Shown in pieces: positions 46,926 to 55,608 of a DNA stretch of 64,000 nt. A program made the translations under genes and the position numbers. Positions within the stretch are counted from its first letter, which is position 1. Every line of letters begins with the position of its first letter. The notes below the pieces were generated by a model. It had not been told where the DNA came from. It worked only from the letters and a program-made list of their open reading frames with translations, and did not search any database. The DNA lies in the NCBI RefSeq assembly GCF_001422285.1, contig NZ_LMMO01000001.1:782370-846369 (forward strand), in the 5' to 3' direction. Origin of the DNA: Frigoribacterium sp. Leaf263. GTDB lineage: Bacteria; Actinomycetota; Actinomycetes; Actinomycetales; Microbacteriaceae.

Positions 46926-47711
46926 ATGGAACGTTTCACCGACAAGGTCGTCCTCATCACCGGCGGAGGGTCCGGCCTCGGCCGTGCCGCCGCCGTCCGC
47001 GTCGCGCAGGAGGGCGCCCGTCTCGCCCTCGTCGACATCTCGGAGAAGGGCCTCGCCGCCTCCGAGGCCGCGGTGCTCGAGGCCGTCCCCGGCGCGGAGG
47101 TCCTGACCGCCGTCGCCGACGTCTCGAGCGAGGCCGACGTCGACGCCTACGTCGCTGCGACGCTCGAGCGCTTCGGTCGCATCGACGCGTTCTTCAACAA
47201 CGCCGGCATCGAGGGGCGGCAGAACCTCACCGAGGACTTCGGGGCCGACGAGTTCGACAAGGTCGTCTCGATCAACCTGCGCGGGGTCTTCCTCGGCCTC
47301 GAGAAGGTGCTCGGAGTCCTGCGCGCGCAGGGCGACGGCGGCGCGGTCGTCAACACCGCCAGCGTCGGCGGGATCCGCGGAGTCGGCAACCAGTCCGGCT
47401 ACGCGGCCGCGAAGCACGGCGTCGTCGGACTGACGCGCAACTCGGCGGTCGAGTACGGGCGGTACGGCATCCGGGTGAACGCCATCGCGCCCGGCGCCAT
47501 CTGGACCCCGATGGTCGAGGCCTCCATGCGCCAGATCGACGCGGACGACCCCAAGGGCGCCGCGGAGCAGTTCATCCAGGGCAACCCGACGAAGCGCTAC
47601 GGCGAGGCTCCCGAGATCGCCTCGGTCGTCGCGTTCCTGCTCTCGGACGACGCGACCTACGTCAACGCGGCCGTCGTCCCCATCGACGGCGGGCAGTCCG
47701 CGAAGTACTGA
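46926..47711 (+). CDS. SDR resembling levodione reductase
   Basis: This 261-residue classical SDR has TGGGSGLGRAAA, NNAGIEG, catalytic YAAAK (SGYAAAKHGVVGL) and a C-terminal VVPIDGGQSAKY. Segments such as SVGGIRGVGNQSGYAAAKHG closely match my memory of the levodione reductase of Leifsonia/Corynebacterium aquaticum, an NADH alcohol dehydrogenase. The natural substrate here is probably a secondary alcohol, possibly a sugar acid of the adjacent operon (inference). A strong terminator separates it from tctC. Confidence 0.9.
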   Translation: MERFTDKVVLITGGGSGLGRAAAVRVAQEGARLALVDISEKGLAASEAAVLEAVPGAEVLTAVADVSSEADVDAYVAATLERFGRIDAFFNNAGIEGRQNLTEDFGADEFDKVVSINLRGVFLGLEKVLGVLRAQGDGGAVVNTASVGGIRGVGNQSGYAAAKHGVVGLTRNSAVEYGRYGIRVNAIAPGAIWTPMVEASMRQIDADDPKGAAEQFIQGNPTKRYGEAPEIASVVAFLLSDDATYVNAAVVPIDGGQSAKY

Positions 47712-47728
47712 CGCGGCTCGGACCCCGC

Positions 47729-47774
47729 GAACCCGCTCGGACCCCAGCGCGCGCGCCGGGGTCCGAGCGGGTTC
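47729..47774 (+). terminator. Terminator after the levodione-reductase-like gene
   Basis: A 17-bp perfect stem (GAACCCGCTCGGACCCC with its complement) closes a 12-nt CG-rich loop, 17 bp after the stop. Confidence 0.9.
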
Positions 47775-47802
47775 CCGCGGTCTCATCTTCCCTCTTCCCA
47801 GA

Positions 47803-47822
47803 ATCCGATAGGATATGCGATA
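47803..47822 (+). promoter_or_regulatory. Candidate promoter/operator of the tct operon
   Basis: ATCCGATAGGATATGCGATA contains the small palindrome ATCCGATAGGAT and A/T-rich hexamers (GGATAT, and GATACT just after). It is the only A/T-rich patch before tctC and a plausible site for the GntR regulator at the operon end. Support is weak. Confidence 0.35.
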
Positions 47823-47878
47823 CTGACGGCGGTCGGGTGGCTGCACCCGGGCGACACCAATCACTGGAGATTGAGACG

Positions 47879-48844
47879 ATGAAGTCAAGAGCCCCCCTCG
47901 CTGCCGCGGTCGCGGCAACCGCCCTGTTCGCCCTCACCGCCTGCGGCTCCGCGGGTGCGGGCTCGGGCGCCGACGGCGCCCCGTCGGGCAACATCAGCAT
48001 GATCGTCCCGTTCAGCGCCGGCGGCGGCAGCGACCTCTCGGGTCGCGCGATCGCCTCCGGGCTCGAAGCCGGGACGGGTCTGAACATCAGCGTCGAGAAC
48101 CGCGAGGGCGGCTCCGGCGCCGTCGGCTACTCGTACCTGCTGGCGCAGCAGGGCAAGTCCGACACCCTGCTCGCCTCCGAGACGGCCATGCTCGCCCTCC
48201 CGCTCACTCAGGACGTCGAGTTCTCGTACGAGGACTTCACGCCGATCATGAAGCTCGGCGACGACTTCACGCTCATGGTCGTCGCCCCCGACTCGCCGTA
48301 CGACACCTGCACCGACGTCATCGACGCCGCGGACGACGACCGCGTCGTCGCCGCCGTCTCGGGGGCCACGAGCCTCGACGAGATCATCTTCACCCTCGTC
48401 GAGCAGGACCAGGGCATCGAGCTCGACCGGGTGCCGTTCGAGTCCGGCAGCGAGGTGCTCACCGCCCTGCTCGGCGGGCAGGTCGACGTCGCGTCGCTCA
48501 ACCCGTCCGAGGTCGTGGCGCAGCTCGAGGCCGGCGACCTCAAGGCGCTCTGCGCCTTCGCCGACGAGCGGTACACCTACGACGAGCTCGCGGACATCCC
48601 CACGGCGGCCGAGCAGGGCATCGACGTCTCGTTCGCGCAGTTCCGCGGCTTCATCGCCCCCGGCGGCATCTCGGCCGAGACCGAGGCGTACTGGACCGAC
48701 GCCGCCGAGGCCTTCGCCGAGACCGACGACTACACGCAGTACATCGAGAGCAACTACATGCAGGCCAACGCCGTCTACGGCGACGACTTCACCGAGTACC
48801 TGGCGGGCAACACGGCCGATCTCGAGAAGGTGTTCACCGAATGA
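47879..48844 (+). CDS. tctC: Tripartite tricarboxylate transporter substrate-binding lipoprotein (TctC)
   Basis: This 321-residue protein has a signal peptide and lipobox (LTAC, C22), then the Bug/TctC fold: MIVPFSAGGGSDLSGRAIA, ENREGGSGAVGYSYLL and GSEVLTALLGGQVDVASLNPSEV. It captures a carboxylate outside the cell and delivers it to TctAB. Bug proteins grip the carboxylate with water-linked loops. Its stop overlaps tctB by 4 bp. Confidence 0.93.
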   Translation: MKSRAPLAAAVAATALFALTACGSAGAGSGADGAPSGNISMIVPFSAGGGSDLSGRAIASGLEAGTGLNISVENREGGSGAVGYSYLLAQQGKSDTLLASETAMLALPLTQDVEFSYEDFTPIMKLGDDFTLMVVAPDSPYDTCTDVIDAADDDRVVAAVSGATSLDEIIFTLVEQDQGIELDRVPFESGSEVLTALLGGQVDVASLNPSEVVAQLEAGDLKALCAFADERYTYDELADIPTAAEQGIDVSFAQFRGFIAPGGISAETEAYWTDAAEAFAETDDYTQYIESNYMQANAVYGDDFTEYLAGNTADLEKVFTE

Positions 48845-49458
48845 CCGGCGCCCAGCGGGGCGGCCTCATCGCGAGCATCGTCCTCGCCGTGATCGGGGGC
48901 TCGGCCGTGTCGGCCGGTCTCGGCTACGGCGTCACGGTCGAGGGCGGTGAGATCGGACCGGGGTTCCTGCCGGTCCTCGCCGGCGGCCTCGTCGCGGTCT
49001 TCGCCGTGCTCGACATCGTCGGGCGGCTCCGTCCGCGACGGGCGCTGCCGAGCCAGGCCGAGCTGATCCTCGACACGGTCGACGCGCCTCCCGCCGGCGT
49101 CGCCGGGTACCTCGCCGAGCAGAACGCGGCCGACCCCGGCGCCGTCTCGACGAGCACGCAGACGATCCACCGCGAGGCGGAGGGCGACGAGGTCGACATC
49201 TTCGGCCGCACGCAGTCGCAGCGCAACCGCATGCTCGGCATCGTGCTGGGCATCGTCGTGCTGACCCTGCTCGCCGTGCAGCTCGTCGGGTTCCTCATCG
49301 CGTTCGTGCTCATGCTCGTCGTGATCGCCGTCTTCGTCGAACGCCGTTCGCTCGTGCCGTCCGTCGTCGTGGCCCTCGTGGCCGGCGGCGTCACCTACGC
49401 CATCTTCGTCGCCCTGCTGCGCGTTCCGCTGCCGCAGGGTCTGCTCGGCCTCATCTAA
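48841..49458 (+). CDS. tctB: TctB-type small membrane subunit
   Basis: This 205-residue protein has four membrane segments (about 8-28, 40-60, 132-152, 158-200) with a long hydrophilic loop (about 65-125), longer than usual for TctB. It starts in the tctC stop (ATGA) and is followed by tctA after 8 bp. It is the small integral subunit of the TTT transporter. Confidence 0.88.
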   Translation: MTGAQRGGLIASIVLAVIGGSAVSAGLGYGVTVEGGEIGPGFLPVLAGGLVAVFAVLDIVGRLRPRRALPSQAELILDTVDAPPAGVAGYLAEQNAADPGAVSTSTQTIHREAEGDEVDIFGRTQSQRNRMLGIVLGIVVLTLLAVQLVGFLIAFVLMLVVIAVFVERRSLVPSVVVALVAGGVTYAIFVALLRVPLPQGLLGLI

Positions 49459-49466
49459 GGACGACC

Positions 49467-51005
49467 ATGCTCGACAATCTCGCACTCGGCTTCTCGACGG
49501 CGTTCACGCCCGAGAACCTGCTCTGGTGCTTCATCGGCGTGCTGCTCGGCACGATCATCGGGCTCATGCCCGGTCTCGGCTCGACCACCGGTGTGGCCAT
49601 CCTCATCCCCCTGACCCTCACGCTCGAACCCGTCACGGCGCTCATCATGCTGGCGGGCATCTACTACGGCGCCCAGTACGGAGGCACGATCACCTCGGTG
49701 CTGATCTCGACGCCAGGAGAGGCCGCGAGCGTGGTCACCACGCTCGACGGCTATCAGATGGCCAAGAACGGCAAAGCCGGCTCGGCCCTCGCCATCAGCG
49801 CCATCGGCTCGTTCGTCGCGGCGATCATCTCGCTCGCGCTGCTCATGTGGCTCGCGCCCCCGCTGGCCGATCTGGCGCTCAACTTCGGCCCGGTCGAGAA
49901 TCTCGCGATCATGATCCTCGGCCTGATCATCGTGGTCAGCTTCGCGGGCGGCTCGCTGTCGCGCGGTCTCATGATGGCGGCCGCCGGCCTGCTCATCTCG
50001 ACCGTCGGCGTCGCCACCGGCTTCAGCGACGCGCGCTTCACGTTCGGCAGCGTCAACCTGCTCGGCGGCATCCCGTTCGTCGAGGTCATGATCGGCCTCT
50101 TCGCCGTGGGCGAGGTGCTGCACCAGATCCGCCTCGGCGCCGACGCGCCGATCCGCACGCGGTTCCGCGACATGGTCATCAGCCGTCGCGAGCTCAAGCA
50201 GAGCGCCGGCCCCATCCTCCGCGGCAGCGGGATCGGCTTCGTGCTCGGCATCCTGCCCGGCGCCGGCTCGACCCTCGCGTCGTTCATGGCCTACGGCATC
50301 GAGAAGCGGGTCTCGCCGCGCAAGGCCCTGTTCGGCAAGGGCGCGATCGAGGGCGTCGCCGCGCCCGAGAGCGCCAACAACGCGGCGGCCAACGCGAACT
50401 TCGTGCCGACGCTGGCCCTCGGCATCCCCGGTGGCGGGACCACCGCCGTGCTGCTCGGCGCCTTCACGGTCTACGGGCTGCAGCCCGGGCCGCGACTGTT
50501 CGAGACGCAGCCGACGCTGATCTGGGGGCTGCTCGTCTCGTTCTTCATCGGCAACGTCATGCTGCTGGTGCTCAACCTGCCGCTCGCGCCGGTGTTCGCG
50601 CAGATGCTGCGGATCCCCTACGGCTACCTCTATCCGATCATCCTGCTGACGAGCTTCGTCGGCGCCTACTCGGTGAGCAACAACATGTTCAGCGTGGTGC
50701 TCGTCTTCGTCTTCGGGGTCGTCGGCTGGCTGATGAAGGAGCTCGACCTCCCCATGGCGCCGCTGGTGCTCGGGCTCGTGCTCGGCCCGCTGTTCGAGAA
50801 GGCGCTCGTGCAGACCTCCGCCCTCGGCCAGGGCAGCTTCGGCATCGTGCTGCAGAGTCCGATCAGCGTCACGATCCTGCTCTTCGCCGTCGCCCTCATG
50901 GTCGGCCCGAAGATCGCCGCCCGCTTCGCCGTCCGTCGCCGACCCGCCGCGGTCGCCGCCCACGACTCCACCCCTTCCGACCGACAGCACGAGGACGTGT
51001 CATGA
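49467..51005 (+). CDS. tctA: TctA-type large membrane subunit
   Basis: This 512-residue protein has 11-12 membrane segments. Family motifs are GLMPGLGSTTGVAILIPL near the N-terminus and its repeat GILPGAGSTLASFMAYGIEK, plus PESANNAAANANFVPTLALGIPGGGTTAVLLGA. It is the ion-coupled permease of the TTT system. It overlaps the TIM-barrel gene by 4 bp. Confidence 0.95.
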   Translation: MLDNLALGFSTAFTPENLLWCFIGVLLGTIIGLMPGLGSTTGVAILIPLTLTLEPVTALIMLAGIYYGAQYGGTITSVLISTPGEAASVVTTLDGYQMAKNGKAGSALAISAIGSFVAAIISLALLMWLAPPLADLALNFGPVENLAIMILGLIIVVSFAGGSLSRGLMMAAAGLLISTVGVATGFSDARFTFGSVNLLGGIPFVEVMIGLFAVGEVLHQIRLGADAPIRTRFRDMVISRRELKQSAGPILRGSGIGFVLGILPGAGSTLASFMAYGIEKRVSPRKALFGKGAIEGVAAPESANNAAANANFVPTLALGIPGGGTTAVLLGAFTVYGLQPGPRLFETQPTLIWGLLVSFFIGNVMLLVLNLPLAPVFAQMLRIPYGYLYPIILLTSFVGAYSVSNNMFSVVLVFVFGVVGWLMKELDLPMAPLVLGLVLGPLFEKALVQTSALGQGSFGIVLQSPISVTILLFAVALMVGPKIAARFAVRRRPAAVAAHDSTPSDRQHEDVS

Positions 51006-52000
51006 GCCACACCCGAGAGACCTGGCCGATCGCCGCGGCGATGCTGCAGTTCCCCGCGGTGTCCCGAACGGGGCAGCGCGTGCAGGACGCCGAGGGCGAG
51101 ACCTGGAGCGACGCCTTCACGCAGATCCGCGAGACCGGCTTCGACCGGGTCGAGATCAACGACAACTGGCTGCGGGTGGGCGACCTCCCGCCCGGCCGGC
51201 TCGACGAGCTGTCCGACGCGGGTCGAGCCGCCGGCGTGGTGCTCGGCAGCGTCTGCGTCGTCCGTTCGAGCATCATCGACCCGGTCGACGGGCTCGCGAA
51301 CCTCGCCTACAGCCACCGCACCCTCGAGGCCGCGGCCCGACTCGGCGCCGACGTGCTGTCCATCGGCTTCCACCGCCCCCTGACGGCGGAGCAGCGCGAA
51401 CGGCTCTGGTTCTGGACCGCGCAGGGCGAGATCGACGAGCCCGACGACGTCGAGAACTGGCAGCGCGCCGTCGACCGCGTCGGCGAGCTGGGCCGGCACG
51501 CCGCCGACCTCGGGCTCGAGCTGACCCTCGAGATGTACGAGGACACCTACCTCGGCACCGCGGCGAGCTCGGTGCGGCTCGTGACCGAGGTCGGGCTCGA
51601 CAACGTCGGCCTCAACCCCGACGTCGGCAACCTCGTCCGACTGCACCGCCCGATCGACGACTGGGTCGAGACCCTGCACGCCACGCTGCCCCACGCCAAC
51701 TACTGGCACGTGAAGAACTACGCCCGCGACGAGGATCCCTCGACCGGTCTCTACACGGCCGTCCCCACGCCGCTCGAGCTGGGCGTCATCAACTACCGCC
51801 ACGCCGTCCGCGACGCGGTCGCCTACGGGTTCCGCGGCACCTTCGTCTGCGAGCACTACGGCGGCGACGGGCTCGGGGTCGCGGCGATGAACCGCGACTA
51901 CCTGCGGCGGGTGCTGCCCGCCGAGGCGCCCCCCGTCGAGAGGCCGACCCGCGCCTCCTCGGCTGCCACCGCCACCGCCACCGAGGAGATGGTCTCGTGA
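51002..52000 (+). CDS. Sugar-phosphate isomerase/epimerase-type TIM-barrel protein
   Basis: This 332-residue xylose-isomerase-like TIM barrel shows metal-ligand-type segments LTLEMYEDTY, LNPDVGNLVRLH, YWHVKNYARDED and TFVCEHYGGDG, consistent with one divalent metal bound by Glu, Asp, His and Glu. By analogy with OtnI/hydroxypyruvate isomerases it may interconvert 2-oxo and 3-oxo sugar acids, or act as a decarboxylase or epimerase. The last 20 or so residues contain a copy of the dispersed element (TRASSAATATATEE). It is coupled on both sides by 4-bp overlaps. Confidence 0.85.
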   Translation: MSHTRETWPIAAAMLQFPAVSRTGQRVQDAEGETWSDAFTQIRETGFDRVEINDNWLRVGDLPPGRLDELSDAGRAAGVVLGSVCVVRSSIIDPVDGLANLAYSHRTLEAAARLGADVLSIGFHRPLTAEQRERLWFWTAQGEIDEPDDVENWQRAVDRVGELGRHAADLGLELTLEMYEDTYLGTAASSVRLVTEVGLDNVGLNPDVGNLVRLHRPIDDWVETLHATLPHANYWHVKNYARDEDPSTGLYTAVPTPLELGVINYRHAVRDAVAYGFRGTFVCEHYGGDGLGVAAMNRDYLRRVLPAEAPPVERPTRASSAATATATEEMVS

Positions 52001-53739
52001 CCGTGCTCGACTACGACGCGACCACCTTCGCCGACGAGGCGCTCGCCGGCTTCGTCGCCGCCCACTCCGAGCTGCGGGCGGTCGACGGCGGCATCGTCCG
52101 TCGCGCCCCCCTCGCCGACGGGTGCGTCTCGCTCGTCATCGGCGGGGGCTCGGGCCACTACCCCGCCTTCGCCGGTCTGATCGGCACGGGGCTCGCCGCG
52201 GGTGTAGCGTACGGCAACATCTTCGCCTCGCCGTCGGCCGGTCAGGTCCACCGGGTCGCGAGGGCCACCGAGCGCGGCGGGGGAGTGGTGCTCGCCTTCG
52301 GAAACTACGCCGGCGACGTGCTGAACTTCGGCCAGGCGGCCGAGAGGCTGCGGGCCGAGGGCGTCGACGTCCGCGTGATCGCGGTCACCGACGACATCGC
52401 CAGCGGCGCGGTCGGCGAGGAGTCCAAGCGGCGAGGCGTCGCCGGCGACCTGGCCGTCTTCAAGATCATCGGCGCCGCGGCCGAGGCGGGGTTCGACCTC
52501 GACCGGGTCGAGGAGCTCGGCCGGCGTGCGAACGCCCGCACCCGCTCGCTCGGCGTCGCCTTCTCGGGCTGCACGCTGCCCGGCGCCGACCGGCCCCTGT
52601 TCGAGGTCCCGCCCGGGCGCATGTCGATCGGCCTCGGCATCCACGGCGAACCCGGCATCTCGGAGGCCGATCTGCCGACCTCCCCCGAGCTGGCCGAGCT
52701 GCTCGTGGGCCGCCTCCTCGACGAGCGGCCCGAGGGCGCGGGCGACCGGGTCGTCGTGCTGCTCAACGGCCTCGGCACCTTCAAGTACGAGGAGCTCTTC
52801 GTGCTGTACGGCCATGTCGCGCGCCTGATCGGCGATGCCGGGCTGACGATCGTCCGCCCCGAGGTCGGCGAGCTGGTCACGAGTCTCGACATGTCCGGCG
52901 TCTCGGCGACCCTCTTCTGGGTCGACGACGAGCTCGAGGGGCTCTGGGCCGCGCCCGCCTCGTCTCCCGCCTTCCGGACCGGATCCGTCGAGGACGCCGT
53001 CACGGAGACCGAGGAGGCGCGGGTCGAGTCGACCGCGCCCGCCGACGATCCGCGTCACGCGGCCGCGTCGCCCCGCGTCGTGCGGGGTCTCGAGCAGGTG
53101 CGCGACGTCGTGCTCGCCGCCGAGGACGAGTTCGGGCGCCTGGACGCCGTCGCCGGAGACGGCGACCACGGGATCGGCATGTCGCGGGGCATCACTGCGG
53201 CCGTCGTCGCGGCGCGGGCCGCCCTCGATCGCGGGGCCGGCATCGGGACGGTGCTCGCCGACGCCGGCGAGGGCTGGGCGGAGAACGCCGGGGGCACGTC
53301 GGGCGCCCTGTGGGGCGTCTGCCTGACCGCCGCCGGGGGGAGTCTCGCCGCCGAAGGCGATCCGTCGTCGGCGGGGGCCTCGGCCCGGGCCGCGTCCGCC
53401 GGGCTCGCCGCGATCCAGCGTCTCGGCGGAGCGGAGGTGGGCGACAAGACGCTCGTCGACGCGTTCGCGCCGACCGTCGACGAGCTGGACCGCGCCTCCT
53501 CGGCGGGTCTCCCGCTCGCCGATGCCTGGGCCGGCGCCGCCGAGGTCGCCGAGGCCGCCGCCCGCTCGACGGCCGAGATGCGGCCGCGCCTCGGCCGGGC
53601 CCGACCGCTCGCCGAGAAGAGCGTCGGGCACCCCGACGCCGGCGCCGTCTCGTTCGCCCGCATCACCGGGGTCGTCGCACGAGCGACGGCCGCCGATCCG
53701 ACCTCCGACGACCGTTCCGCTGAAAGGGACCGAGCATGA
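51997..53739 (+). CDS. Fused DhaK-DhaL (Dak-type) sugar kinase
   Basis: This 580-residue protein fuses DhaK (1-325) and DhaL (about 358-560). DhaK has GGGSGHYPAFAG at 49-60 and the substrate-binding His216 in GIHGEPG, which forms a hemiaminal with the ketone. DhaL has the Mg-ATP motif GDGDHG at 387-392 and NAGGTSGALWG. It is an ATP-dependent kinase, not PTS-linked. Related enzymes phosphorylate dihydroxyacetone or D/L-erythrulose; the PdxA2 neighbour suggests a C4 keto substrate. The linker holds a copy of the dispersed element (TEEARVES). GTG start, 4-bp overlap. Confidence 0.92.
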   Translation: MTVLDYDATTFADEALAGFVAAHSELRAVDGGIVRRAPLADGCVSLVIGGGSGHYPAFAGLIGTGLAAGVAYGNIFASPSAGQVHRVARATERGGGVVLAFGNYAGDVLNFGQAAERLRAEGVDVRVIAVTDDIASGAVGEESKRRGVAGDLAVFKIIGAAAEAGFDLDRVEELGRRANARTRSLGVAFSGCTLPGADRPLFEVPPGRMSIGLGIHGEPGISEADLPTSPELAELLVGRLLDERPEGAGDRVVVLLNGLGTFKYEELFVLYGHVARLIGDAGLTIVRPEVGELVTSLDMSGVSATLFWVDDELEGLWAAPASSPAFRTGSVEDAVTETEEARVESTAPADDPRHAAASPRVVRGLEQVRDVVLAAEDEFGRLDAVAGDGDHGIGMSRGITAAVVAARAALDRGAGIGTVLADAGEGWAENAGGTSGALWGVCLTAAGGSLAAEGDPSSAGASARAASAGLAAIQRLGGAEVGDKTLVDAFAPTVDELDRASSAGLPLADAWAGAAEVAEAAARSTAEMRPRLGRARPLAEKSVGHPDAGAVSFARITGVVARATAADPTSDDRSAERDRA

Positions 53740-54779
53740 CCGACACCACGATCACGACCGCGACGCCCGCGACCCCCGGGGGCGTCCCCGACGTCCGGCC
53801 GCGCATCGCGCTGACCCTCGGCGACCCCGCCGGGGTCGGACCCGAGCTCGCCGCCCGACTGCTCGCCGACCCCCGCAACCTCGAGCGTGCCGAGATCTAC
53901 GTGCTCGCGGATCGCAGCGAGCTCGACGCGGCCGCCGCCGTCATCGGCGCCGAGATCCCGCTCAGCGACGAACCGCGGCCCGGGTACGCGACCCTGCTCG
54001 ACGACTCCTCGGCCCCCGCGACGCCGATCCCCGCGCGGCAGGTCAGCCGGGAGGCCGGCGAGCGGGTGCTGCACCAGCTGCGGCGGGCCATCGCGCTCGC
54101 CAACGACGGCGCCATCGGGGCGATCGTCTTCACGCCGTTGAACAAGACGAGCCTGCACCTCGGCGGCATGGACGAGGAGGACGAGCTGCGCTGGTTCGCC
54201 AAGGAGCTGCACTACGAGGGCGTGACCAGCGAGATCAACATCATCCCCGGCATGTGGACGGCCCGCGTGACCTCGCACATCGGCATCCGGGACGTCGCCG
54301 CCCGGGTGACGACCGCCGGTGTCGTCGACGCGATCCGACTGCTGCACGGGCTGCTGCGCGACTCGGGCGTCGCCGCGCCGCGACTCGGCGTCTGCGCGCT
54401 CAACCCGCACAACGGCGAGAACGGCATCTTCGGTCGCGAGGAGATCGACGTGATCCGCCCCGGCGTCGAGGCGGCCGTGGCCGAGGGCATCACCGTCGAC
54501 GGGCCGTGGCCGTCGGACACGATCTTCGTGGGCTCGCGCGACCGCTACGACGGCATCGTCACGATGTACCACGACCAGGGTCAGATCGCCATCAAGCTGA
54601 TGGGCTTCGACGGCGGCGTGACCGTGCAGGGCGGGCTGCCGGTCGTCATCGCGACGCCGGCGCACGGCACGGCCTTCGACATCGCGGGCACCGGGGTCGC
54701 CAGCGTGACGTCGAGTCAGAACGCCCTCGACGTGGCCATCGCGATCGCGGGGCGTCGGGCCGTCCCCCGTGCGGGCTGA
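53736..54779 (+). CDS. pdxA2: PdxA2-type 4-phospho-tetronate dehydrogenase (decarboxylating)
   Basis: This 347-residue PdxA-family protein has the FTPLNKTSLHLGG motif typical of the PdxA2 branch. Metal ligands lie in TSHIGI, YHDQGQIAIK and AHGTAFDIAGTG, and the entry is ALTLGDPAGVGPEL. PdxA2 enzymes oxidise 4-phospho-D-threonate or D-erythronate and decarboxylate it to dihydroxyacetone phosphate. There is no pyridoxine synthesis gene nearby, supporting a catabolic role. It starts in the kinase stop. Confidence 0.92.
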   Translation: MTDTTITTATPATPGGVPDVRPRIALTLGDPAGVGPELAARLLADPRNLERAEIYVLADRSELDAAAAVIGAEIPLSDEPRPGYATLLDDSSAPATPIPARQVSREAGERVLHQLRRAIALANDGAIGAIVFTPLNKTSLHLGGMDEEDELRWFAKELHYEGVTSEINIIPGMWTARVTSHIGIRDVAARVTTAGVVDAIRLLHGLLRDSGVAAPRLGVCALNPHNGENGIFGREEIDVIRPGVEAAVAEGITVDGPWPSDTIFVGSRDRYDGIVTMYHDQGQIAIKLMGFDGGVTVQGGLPVVIATPAHGTAFDIAGTGVASVTSSQNALDVAIAIAGRRAVPRAG

Positions 54780-54869
54780 GAGCCGGGCCCCGCGGCGCGG
54801 TCCCGGCCGGGGCGGCGGGCGCCTGCTCGTCGCCCCCGCCGACGACCCCCTGCGTGACAGACTGGTCCG

Positions 54870-55538
54870 ATGACAGCCTCGCCCTCGACCGGTCGGCCCC
54901 GGCGGGTGTCTCTCGCCGACGGCGTCTACGACGAGCTGCTGTCGCGTCTGTTCGACAACACGCTCCCGCCCGGCACCTGGATGAACATCGACGCGCTCGC
55001 TCGTGATCTCGAGGTCTCCCAGACCCCCATCCGCGAGGCGCTCGCGCGTCTCGAGTCCACGGGGCTCGTCACCCGGGCGGCCCTCCGCGGCTACCGGGCG
55101 GCCCCGTTGCTCACCGCCAAGGAGCTCGGCGATCTGATGCACGCCCGTGCCGTCGTCGAGCCGGCCAACGCGGCCCTCGCGGCGGCGCACGCGACGGAGG
55201 CGTTCCTGGCGGGGCTCGACGAGTCGATCGAGCGGCTCGCGACCTCGCCGACCGGCCCCACCGTGCACGAGTACCACTCGTACTGGCAGGCCGACGAGCA
55301 GTTCCACGACCTCATCGCGCGGCAGGCCGACAACGCTTTCCTCTACCGCGCCTTCGAGTCGCTCGGCGGTCAGGCCCAGCGCTTCCGCATGTTCGGGGGG
55401 CTCGGCGTCACGGACGCCGAGTACGCCATCGCCGAGCACCGGGCGATCCGGACGGCGCTGGCCTCGGGTCGGCCCGAGGCCGCCGAGGCCGCGATGCTCG
55501 ACCACGTCGTCAACGTGCGCATCCGCTCGCTCGACTGA
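54870..55538 (+). CDS. GntR/FadR-family regulator with FCD domain
   Basis: This 222-residue protein has an N-terminal winged helix (WMNIDALARDLEVSQTPIREALARLESTGLV) and a helical FCD domain. Metal/ligand residues of FCD are in YWQADEQFHDLIARQ and AEHRAIRTAL. It ends the tct/dhaKL/pdxA2 locus and is the likely substrate-responsive repressor. It has its own short upstream spacer of 90 bp. Confidence 0.92.
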   Translation: MTASPSTGRPRRVSLADGVYDELLSRLFDNTLPPGTWMNIDALARDLEVSQTPIREALARLESTGLVTRAALRGYRAAPLLTAKELGDLMHARAVVEPANAALAAAHATEAFLAGLDESIERLATSPTGPTVHEYHSYWQADEQFHDLIARQADNAFLYRAFESLGGQAQRFRMFGGLGVTDAEYAIAEHRAIRTALASGRPEAAEAAMLDHVVNVRIRSLD

Positions 55539-55554
55539 CCCGACCGCGGGCCCC

Positions 55555-55601
55555 GTTCAGGAGGCGCGGCGCGGGGGAGTCCCGCACCGCCCCTCCTGAA
55601 C
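55555..55601. terminator. Bidirectional terminator including a dispersed element
   Basis: Arms 55555-55569 (GTTCAGGAGGCGCGG) and 55587-55601 pair with a single mismatch and close a 17-nt loop. It lies between the convergent gntR and diacylglycerol kinase genes. One arm is a copy of the GGAGGCGCG element. Confidence 0.75.
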
Positions 55602-55608
55602 GCCCCGG

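Noticed and set aside
53736-54779. Classical PdxA of pyridoxine synthesis
   Set aside because: The TPLNK-type motif and the catabolic neighbours fit PdxA2; actinobacteria generally make pyridoxal phosphate by PdxST.
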